A DNA stretch of 60,854 nt, from assembly GCA_036675565.1 (NCBI GenBank), contig JAKFER010000060.1, positions 1 to 60,854 on the forward strand. The letters are read 5' to 3'. Origin of the DNA: JACCYQ01 sp036675565. Its GTDB lineage: Bacteria; Bacteroidota; Bacteroidia; Chitinophagales; Chitinophagaceae. Made by a program: the position numbers and the translations under genes. Below, piece after piece: positions 52,590 to 58,731 of this stretch (the stretch's first letter is position 1; every line of letters starts with the position of its first letter). Under the pieces are notes generated by a model that was not told where the DNA came from, did no database searches, and saw only the letters and a list, made by a program, of their open reading frames with translations.

Positions 52590-52997
52590 ATGGATAAAGT
52601 TGAACACATAGGCATTGCTGTGAGATCACTGGAAGAGTCAATTCCTGTTTATGAAAAATTGTTAAATACCGCTTGCTACAAACAGGAAACGGTAGAAAAT
52701 GAAAAAGTGAATACCGCATTTTTTCAAACCGGTGAATCCAAGATTGAATTGCTGGAAAGCACTTCCCCTGATGGAGTTATCAACCGCTTTATAGAAAAAA
52801 AGGGTGAAGGCATGCATCATATTGCTTTTGCGGTAAGTGATATAAAAGCCGAAATGAAAAGGTTAAAAGAAAATGGTTTTCAATTGTTGAATGAAGAGCC
52901 AAAAAAAGGGGCAGACAATAAATGGGTTTGTTTTCTTCACCCCAAAAACACACATGGCGTATTGATTGAACTTTGCCAGGAGAGAGATTCAATTTGA
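52590..52997 (+). CDS. mce: Methylmalonyl-CoA epimerase
   Basis: 135 residues of the glyoxalase/VOC fold. It begins MDKVEHIGIAVRSLEESIPV with a metal His, and later has GEGMHHIAFAVSDIKAEMKR with a second metal His and HGVLIELCQE with the metal Glu. The whole pattern, including TAFFQTGESKIELLESTSPD, is that of methylmalonyl-CoA epimerase, which interconverts the (R) and (S) forms in the propionyl-CoA to succinyl-CoA route. It works with the B12-binding mutase subunit at 36390-36809. Lone gene, divergent from the cysteine desulfurase. Confidence 0.93.
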   Translation: MDKVEHIGIAVRSLEESIPVYEKLLNTACYKQETVENEKVNTAFFQTGESKIELLESTSPDGVINRFIEKKGEGMHHIAFAVSDIKAEMKRLKENGFQLLNEEPKKGADNKWVCFLHPKNTHGVLIELCQERDSI

Positions 52998-53102
52998 CAA
53001 TTAGTTAATTTGAGAATTTGAAAATGGTTCCCTACCCGGGTATTTCAAACTAAGGCTTTTGCATTTTGATTTTTGCATTTTTAATTTGAAAGACTTTTGC
53101 TT

Positions 53103-53756
53103 TTATTGTAATAAAACCGTTCTGGACATTTGCAACATTTCTCCATCAGATAATGAAACTACCAGCATTCCGCGGCTACTCATAGCCGTTTGCAGCATTA
53201 CATAACCCGCTGGTTTTGACAATACCTGTTTCATGATCGTTTGTCCGTTCAGATTGCGGATTTGGACATTCACGGTTCCTTTTATTTCTTCGGGAAAATA
53301 AATAGCGATGGCGTTGCCGGCTTGTCCGCTGATCAGGATCTGTTCATTCTGCGATTTAATTTTAGCATATACAATGGGCGAATAGGAATACACACCGTTT
53401 TGCCACACCTGTTTCACACGGTAATAAATAATTTTTTCACGAATGTTCTTATCCGTATAGCTGTATTTATTGATAGAATTTAAATTACTGAGGTTTGGAA
53501 TCGTTGCAACGATCTCCCACTCTACTCCGTTATTACTTCTTTCTAAAAAATAATCACTGGTGATACTTTCAGAAGGTGTAGAGAACTGAATGTTGATATT
53601 TTCCTGGATGCGAACCGCACTGAAAGTTAAAAACCTGATGGGATGCGAGACGCCACCAGTCGGAAGAGGAATTTGTGTAGTATCTGATTTTTGTTCACCG
53701 GCAAATGCAGGTAACATTAAAGTGAAAAAACCAATTACAAGTAAAATTTGCTTCAT
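53103..53756 (-). CDS. Exported protein with FN3-like and C-terminal sorting-like regions
   Basis: 217 residues from ATG 53756 (signal peptide MKQILLVIGFFTLMLPAFAG). The first part has an FN3-like strand pattern: INIQFSTPSESITSDYFLER, then SNNGVEWEIVATIPNLSN and YYRVKQVWQNGVYSYSPIVY. The end (ISGQAGNAIAIYFPEEIKGT, VQIRNLNGQTIMKQV, GMLVVSLSDGEMLQMSRTVL) resembles the C-terminal sorting domain of type IX secretion cargo. It is therefore probably sent to the cell surface or medium. Function unknown. An upstream promoter is visible at 53788-53818. Confidence 0.75.
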   Translation of the reverse strand: MKQILLVIGFFTLMLPAFAGEQKSDTTQIPLPTGGVSHPIRFLTFSAVRIQENINIQFSTPSESITSDYFLERSNNGVEWEIVATIPNLSNLNSINKYSYTDKNIREKIIYYRVKQVWQNGVYSYSPIVYAKIKSQNEQILISGQAGNAIAIYFPEEIKGTVNVQIRNLNGQTIMKQVLSKPAGYVMLQTAMSSRGMLVVSLSDGEMLQMSRTVLLQ

Positions 53757-53787
53757 AGAGTGGCAGGGTTTAAAATCGATCACCGCT

Positions 53788-53818
53788 CAAAAATAATAGC
53801 CGAACCCAAAAAATGCAA
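53788..53818 (-). promoter_or_regulatory. Promoter of the FN3-like exported protein gene
   Basis: On the minus strand TTG (53818-53816), a 20-base gap and TATTTTTG (53795-53788) match the Bacteroidota -33 TTG / -7 TAnnTTTG pattern at normal spacing. It lies 31 bases before ATG 53756. Confidence 0.55.
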
Positions 53819-54001
53819 GTGTTTTTACTTTTATAAATGCAGTTTTCCACATGGCGTATTTATACACAACGCTGTACCCTGGTAACCAGTTTGTTAAGAA
53901 AAAATATTTCTTTGCATTTTTACCAAAAAAGCGCAGAATAGTTGTAAAGCAAAATTAATATTAAGGTAAAACACCTAAGCTCTTATACGTGGTTTAACGA
54001 A

Positions 54002-54727
54002 TCAGTCTATTTCTTCTTTACCAATTCCCAGTAAGTCAACAGCCAATTGTGAGGCAATCTGGCTGGCATCTTTCTTATTAAATGCTTTTCCTTCTGCAAT
54101 GATCTTTCCATCTACTACAGCACCAATGGTAAACAAACGGCGGCCATTTTCCATTTTTTCATGAATGGTTTCAAATTCCAGCATCTTACCATTTTTATTG
54201 GCCCACCCGTATAATTTGTTTTTATGGTTGATCTCCAGTGTTTCCAGGTCTTCCATAAACATATGTGGCATCACGATAGATTGGGCCACCCAGGTACTGG
54301 TTTTTTTATAACCCTTATCCAAATAAATAGCCCCAACCAATGCTTCGAGTGTATTACCAAAGATCTGGCTGGTTTTTAATGATCCATCCGCTTTATTGAA
54401 CAGGGTTATTTTTTTTATTCCCATGCGCAAAGCAATATCATTCAGTTGCTGGCGGTTAACCATTTTGCTGCGCATTTCCGTTAGGAAGCCTTCTTCTTTA
54501 TATGGATAACGTTTAAAAAGATAATCTGCTACAAGTGCACTGAGAATAGCATCGCCAAGGTATTCAAGTCTTTCATTGTTTTCGTCTGCGCCTTCCCGTA
54601 TGGAACGATGTGTGAGAGCCGTTTTATATAAAGAAATATTGCCGGGGCTAAACCCCAAAACATTCTTCAATTCTTTTTTGAAAGATGTACCGGATTGGTA
54701 TTTAAAAAAATATTTGAATAAATCCAC
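54002..54727 (-). CDS. rnc: Ribonuclease III
   Basis: 241 residues from GTG 54727 (VDLFKYFFKYQSG); an in-frame TTG at 54775 gives a longer form, and no ATG is available near the start. The RNase III signature NERLEYLGDAILSALVADYL, the second acidic motif EALVGAIYLDKGY and the C-terminal dsRNA-binding region (EFETIHEKMENGRRLFTIGA, then IIAEGKAFNKKDASQIASQL) are all present. It cuts double-stranded RNA in rRNA maturation and mRNA decay. It follows fabF in the conserved acpP-fabF-rnc order. Confidence 0.95.
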   Translation of the reverse strand: MDLFKYFFKYQSGTSFKKELKNVLGFSPGNISLYKTALTHRSIREGADENNERLEYLGDAILSALVADYLFKRYPYKEEGFLTEMRSKMVNRQQLNDIALRMGIKKITLFNKADGSLKTSQIFGNTLEALVGAIYLDKGYKKTSTWVAQSIVMPHMFMEDLETLEINHKNKLYGWANKNGKMLEFETIHEKMENGRRLFTIGAVVDGKIIAEGKAFNKKDASQIASQLAVDLLGIGKEEID

Positions 54728-54799
54728 AGATTTCAAACTACAATTTTTTTTGATTCCACTGCACAATACAGCCAATCTTTTTTAAAGTAGCTGATTAAA

Positions 54800-56056
54800 T
54801 TATTCCTGTATATATTTTTTTACTATTACACATGCATTGTGCCCACCAAACCCAAACGTATTGCTCAGAGCGGCATTGACTATACGATGTTGTGCTTTTT
54901 CGAAAGTAAAATTTAAACGACTGTCTAATTCCGGATCGTCTGTAAAATGATTAATCGTTGGAGGAACGATATCGTTTTTAACACTCAGTATGCAGGCAAT
55001 AGCTTCTACCACGCCGGCAGCTCCCAAACAGTGGCCTGTCATGGATTTTGTAGAACTGATATTTAAATTGAATGCATGATCACCAAAAACGTCGATGATC
55101 GCTTTTACTTCTGCAACATCACCTAAAGGTGTAGATGTTCCATGTGTGTTGATGTAATGAATATCAGATGGCTGCATACCTGCATCCTGTAATGCTGCAT
55201 TCATTACATTTTTTGCTCCCAAACCTTCCGGATGGGGAGCTGTAATATGGTGCGCATCTGCAGTAGCACCGGCACCGCCAATTTCGCAATAAATTTTTGC
55301 ACCCCGTTTTAAAGCATGCTCCAATTCTTCCAAAACAACAATCCCTGCCCCTTCACCCATAACAAAACCATCGCGGTCTTTATCATATGGACGACTGGCT
55401 GATTTGGGATCATCATTTCTTTCGCTTAACGCTTTCATTGCATTAAAACCGCCAACACCTGCTTCGCAAATAACACTTTCTGCACCACCACTGATAATTG
55501 CATCAGCAAGGCCCAGGCGAATCAGGTTATAAGATTCCATGATGGCATTGGTTGAAGATGCACATGCACTAACGACGGCGAAATTGGGACCACGGAAACC
55601 ATGTCGCATGGAAATATGACCCGCTGCAATATCCAGGATCATTTTAGGAATGAAGAAAGGATTAAACCTGGGCGTACCATCTCCATTGGCAAAGTTCATC
55701 ACTTCTTCCTGGAAGGTCATGATACCGCCAATACCGCTGGCAAAAATCACTCCAACGCGGTCTTTGTTGATGTTATCTCCATTAAGACCTGAATCTTCAA
55801 CCGCCTGGTCACTTACAACCAATGATGTTTGGCTGAAACGGTCAATTTTGCGGGCTTCTTTTCTATCCAAAAAACTTAAAGGGTCGAAGTTTTTTATTTC
55901 GCAGGCAAAACGGGTTTTGAATTTTGTAGCATCAAAATTCCTGATTACATCGGCACCGGATACTCCATTGATCAAGCCATCCCAATATTCCAAAACGTTA
56001 TTGCCTATTGGAGTAAGTGCGCCTAAACCCGTAACTACAACCCTTTTTAATGCCAT
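54800..56056 (-). CDS. fabF: Beta-ketoacyl-ACP synthase II
   Basis: 418 residues. The condensing-enzyme catalytic triad is clear: Cys in FAVVSACASSTNAIMESYNL, His in INTHGTSTPLGDVAEVKAI and His in SMTGHCLGAAGVVEAIACIL. It starts MALKRVVVTGLGALTPIGNN. It extends acyl-ACP by two carbons in fatty-acid synthesis. It follows acpP after 122 bases, with a hairpin in that gap, and precedes rnc. Confidence 0.97.
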   Translation of the reverse strand: MALKRVVVTGLGALTPIGNNVLEYWDGLINGVSGADVIRNFDATKFKTRFACEIKNFDPLSFLDRKEARKIDRFSQTSLVVSDQAVEDSGLNGDNINKDRVGVIFASGIGGIMTFQEEVMNFANGDGTPRFNPFFIPKMILDIAAGHISMRHGFRGPNFAVVSACASSTNAIMESYNLIRLGLADAIISGGAESVICEAGVGGFNAMKALSERNDDPKSASRPYDKDRDGFVMGEGAGIVVLEELEHALKRGAKIYCEIGGAGATADAHHITAPHPEGLGAKNVMNAALQDAGMQPSDIHYINTHGTSTPLGDVAEVKAIIDVFGDHAFNLNISSTKSMTGHCLGAAGVVEAIACILSVKNDIVPPTINHFTDDPELDSRLNFTFEKAQHRIVNAALSNTFGFGGHNACVIVKKYIQE

Positions 56057-56083
56057 ATAATCTGAGGATAGAATTAAGATAAA

Positions 56084-56115
56084 CCGCCTTCCCTGTTTTT
56101 TGGCAAAGAAGGCGG
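56084..56115 (-). terminator. Hairpin between acpP and fabF (possible partial terminator)
   Basis: 8-bp stem CCGCCTTC / GAAGGCGG with a 16-base loop. On the minus strand it is followed by TTTATCTTAATT, a weak T run. It may stop part of the transcripts and so keep acpP mRNA above fabF mRNA. Confidence 0.6.
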
Positions 56116-56178
56116 ATCAAAAGAATTTATTGTTTTCCATGCATCAACTCATTATTGAGAGATGATGTAGCGGACCCA

Positions 56179-56415
56179 TTACTTAGCGTGCTCTTCCAGG
56201 TATGAAATTGCCTGGCCAACGGTGGTAATGGTTTCAGCCTGTTCGTCTGGAATAGAAATGTTGAATTCTTTTTCAAATTCCATGATCAATTCTACTGTAT
56301 CCAGCGAGTCGGCGCCTAAATCATTCGTAAAAGAAGCTTCACTTGTAACTTCTGCTTCATCAACTCCTAATTTGTCTACAATGATTTTTTTTACTCTTGA
56401 TGCGATGTCTGACAT
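56179..56415 (-). CDS. acpP: Acyl carrier protein
   Basis: 78 residues. The phosphopantetheine attachment motif is GADSLDTVELIMEFEKEF, with Ser about 37. It begins MSDIASRVKKIIVDKLGVDE and is strongly acidic, as expected. It carries the growing acyl chain in fatty-acid synthesis. First gene of the acpP-fabF-rnc group. A -7 element lies upstream at 56442-56449. Confidence 0.97.
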   Translation of the reverse strand: MSDIASRVKKIIVDKLGVDEAEVTSEASFTNDLGADSLDTVELIMEFEKEFNISIPDEQAETITTVGQAISYLEEHAK

Positions 56416-56744
56416 TTTTGAAAATTTTAGTTATATGGGTGCAAAAATAGAATTTTTGAATTAATCCCGTGCGAAAGATATTTTTTTCCTTTTTGAATTT
56501 AAATCAGGTCATTTCATTTCACAAGGTATTTATTTAGATAATTGCTTTTTTAATTTTTTTGATGAAGTGAATTGCCTGTTTATTGATCAATCCATTCAGC
56601 CATGCATATTCACTATCCTTCATTCAAAATTGATTATGTATAAATTTTACTCATAAAAATAAGGCCACCCATTATGCATTTGTACCGTTGGTAGTTTTCT
56701 CACTTATTCGTAATTTGAACCGCTTGTAAACCAGCACATAAAGT
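56416..56744. other. Divergent spacer, acpP promoter only
   Basis: Between acpP and the GNAT gene. It holds the acpP -7 element (56442-56449). The rest is AT-rich with no frame, hairpin or second promoter that I would trust; TGCATTTG at 56677 region is one base off the -7 consensus for the GNAT gene. Confidence 0.5.
56442..56449 (-). promoter_or_regulatory. Candidate -7 element of acpP
   Basis: TATTTTTG (minus, 56449-56442), followed by CACCC, fits TAnnTTTG and lies 26 bases before ATG 56415. A TTTC about 20 bases upstream is close to the -33 TTTG. Confidence 0.5.
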
Positions 56745-57173
56745 ATGGCTCTAAAAATTATAGATTATGGCACACCCGAATACCAGCAGATGATCAAAAT
56801 GCGGGAGGATATTTTAAGAAGACCCCTGGGACTTAATTTTGATGAAAAAGAACTGGAAAGTGAAAGGAACAATTTATTAATTGCCGCCTTCGACGATGAT
56901 AAAATGTTAGGTTGCTGTATGCTGGTTCCGGAAAACGAAAGCATCGTTCGTTTAAGGCAAATGGCGGTTTTAAATGATCTGCAGGGAAAAGGAATTGGCC
57001 GGGCCCTGATGTTATTTGCTGAAAACCTGGCCAGGGATCGTGGTTATAATAAAATATCTATGCATGCCCGGAAAAATGCGACTGGCTTTTATGAAAAAGT
57101 AGGTTATAAGGTTGTAGGTGATGAATTTATAGAAGTAACCATTCCACATTATAACATGGAAAAGGAATTATAA
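56745..57173 (+). CDS. GNAT-family N-acetyltransferase
   Basis: 142 residues. The acetyl-CoA-binding motif A is RLRQMAVLNDLQGKGIGRAL followed by MLFAENLARDRGY (R/Q-x-x-G-x-G/A type: QGKGIG). The C-terminal ATGFYEKVGYKVVGDEFIEV is also typical. It moves an acetyl group from acetyl-CoA to an amine; the acceptor is unknown. It resembles the ElaA-like/YjcF-like small GNATs. Lone gene, divergent from acpP. Confidence 0.92.
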   Translation: MALKIIDYGTPEYQQMIKMREDILRRPLGLNFDEKELESERNNLLIAAFDDDKMLGCCMLVPENESIVRLRQMAVLNDLQGKGIGRALMLFAENLARDRGYNKISMHARKNATGFYEKVGYKVVGDEFIEVTIPHYNMEKEL

Positions 57174-57192
57174 ATTCCTTATAAATTTTTAT

Positions 57193-57669
57193 TTATCGGG
57201 GGATTTTTAATTTTAATATTTGCCTCAGTTCAAATACCTGGTCGCTATCCCTGCAACCGCTTTTTGGCACCAGAAAAAAGGATTTACTGTCGAAATACAA
57301 GAAAAAGAAAAGAGGTGTTTCCATGAATTTTACCACCTGCCCCCAAGAATATGAACGCGATCCTCTTTCGTTTCCAATGGTAAAAGAATCATCATTAAAA
57401 TTCATGGTAAAATGATCTTTAAATGTGGTTGCCCTGCGGTAAACCATACCCGGCAAAAAAAACCAGAAACTAAGAATAAGCGTAAACCACAGGAAGGACC
57501 CCAAAAAAAATGCACCGGGTGTTATTTTTTTAAAATAAAATAAAACAGCAGTAGCCAGTGCAAAAACATTGATCAGCACAAACATGATCCTTATTTCTGG
57601 TCGACTAATAAAATGATAACGCAAAGCCTGTAATACTTCCTTCTTATTGTATTCAAAATTTATGGTCAT
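57193..57669 (-). CDS. YcxB-like membrane protein
   Basis: 158 residues with two membrane helices (IMFVLINVFALATAVLFYF and AFFLGSFLWFTLILSFWFF) followed by a small beta-rich domain (HFTMNFNDDSFTIGNERGSR, YSWGQVVKFMETPLFFFLYF, SFFLVPKSG). The latter is the YcxB-like domain, with its 'W..i....e...y..lyf......iPK' pattern. Function unknown; the type is common in Bacteroidota and Firmicutes. Convergent with the GNAT gene. Confidence 0.82.
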   Translation of the reverse strand: MTINFEYNKKEVLQALRYHFISRPEIRIMFVLINVFALATAVLFYFKKITPGAFFLGSFLWFTLILSFWFFLPGMVYRRATTFKDHFTMNFNDDSFTIGNERGSRSYSWGQVVKFMETPLFFFLYFDSKSFFLVPKSGCRDSDQVFELRQILKLKIPR

Positions 57670-57814
57670 GCAGTTAGAATGGATTTATGCAAATGCAATT
57701 ATTTTATTTTAATTTTTTGAACACCCAAAATAAACTTTTTTTTTAAAGCTGGATTGAAAGCAGCTCGTAAAACTGCGCTACCTGATAAATCATTTTATTC
57801 GCTATACGGTATTC

Positions 57815-57850
57815 AATAAAAAAGAGGTCATCTAAAAAGATGACCTCTTA
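57815..57850 (-). terminator. Rho-independent terminator of the TraR/DksA-like gene
   Basis: Perfect 12-bp stem AAGAGGTCATCT / AGATGACCTCTT with an AAAA loop (read on the plus strand). On the minus strand it is followed by TTTTTATTG. It lies 20 bases after the stop codon at 57870. Confidence 0.9.
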
Positions 57851-57869
57851 AAGTATAATTTATAAAAGA

Positions 57870-58727
57870 TTATTTGTTCATCATCTGCTTGGCTTCAATG
57901 CTCAAGGTAGCATGTGGCACAGCTCTTAAACGGGCTTTATCAATCAATTTTCCGGTAACGCGGCAAATACCATAAGTTTTATTCTCGATGCGCATCATTG
58001 CTTTTTCCAGGTGATCGATAAACTGTATCTGGCGACTGGCCATCTGGCTTAACTGCTCTCTTTCCATACTTACACTTCCATCTTCCATGGTCATGTAGCG
58101 TGCATCTTCCATTTCACCGCTTTCATCCTTCCGGGTTATTAAACCTTGCAGGTAGTTCAATTCTTTTTTAGCTGCGTCCAGTTTTTTACCAATGATCTCC
58201 CTGAATTCATTCAGGTCGTTATCTGAATACCGCATAGTAGGTCCGTTATGCTCGGCAACCGGTGTATCTAAAACGGAACGGGTAAAGGAAGGTTCATACT
58301 TCTTTACTTTTTTTGTACTGGTTTTAGGTATTACTACTTTAACTGGTTTCGGTGGTTCTTTTTTAGCTGGTGGCTTTACAACGGGTGCAGCAGCAGGTTT
58401 AGCTGAAGCAGCTGGTTTAGCTGGGGCGGGAGCAGGTTTTGCTTTAGGCTCAGCTTTTTTCACTACTGCTTTTTTAACTGTTTTCTGTGGTGCCGGCTTC
58501 GCTGCTGGCTTTTTGGCAGCTGCTTTCTTTGGTGCCGCCTTGGGTGCTTTTTTTGGCATAGCTTTTTTTGGTGCCGCTTTTTTCACGGTGCTTTTTTTGG
58601 CCGCCGGAACAGCTTTTTTTGCTGCTTTTTTTGGAGCAGGTTTAGCTGCTTTTTTTGGTGCCGGACTGCCTTTTTTAATAGTTGTTACTTTTCCTTTTTT
58701 CCCGGAAGCAGGTTTTTTGGTTGCCAT
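57870..58727 (-). CDS. TraR/DksA-like protein with a long histone H1-like Lys/Ala/Pro tail
   Basis: 285 residues from ATG 58727 (MATKKPASGKKGKVTTIKK); the frame is open into ileS, but that start is a TTG. Residues 1 to about 150 are Lys-Ala-Pro repeats (PKKAAKPAPKKAAKK, APKKAMPKKAPKAAPKK) as in histone H1-like tails. Residues about 175-285 are a TraR/DksA coiled coil and a degenerate zinc finger: only one Cys remains in TYGICRVTGKLIDKARLRAV, with the other three positions changed (PHATLSIEAKQ). The core should contact RNA polymerase through its secondary channel by family analogy. The tail is probably DNA- or RNA-binding. It lies 5 bases from ileS and ends in a strong terminator. Confidence 0.9.
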   Translation of the reverse strand: MATKKPASGKKGKVTTIKKGSPAPKKAAKPAPKKAAKKAVPAAKKSTVKKAAPKKAMPKKAPKAAPKKAAAKKPAAKPAPQKTVKKAVVKKAEPKAKPAPAPAKPAASAKPAAAPVVKPPAKKEPPKPVKVVIPKTSTKKVKKYEPSFTRSVLDTPVAEHNGPTMRYSDNDLNEFREIIGKKLDAAKKELNYLQGLITRKDESGEMEDARYMTMEDGSVSMEREQLSQMASRQIQFIDHLEKAMMRIENKTYGICRVTGKLIDKARLRAVPHATLSIEAKQMMNK

Positions 58728-58731
58728 ACAG

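Noticed and set aside
55601..56060. Plus-strand frames opposite fabF
   Set aside because: Shadow frames of a strongly conserved gene.
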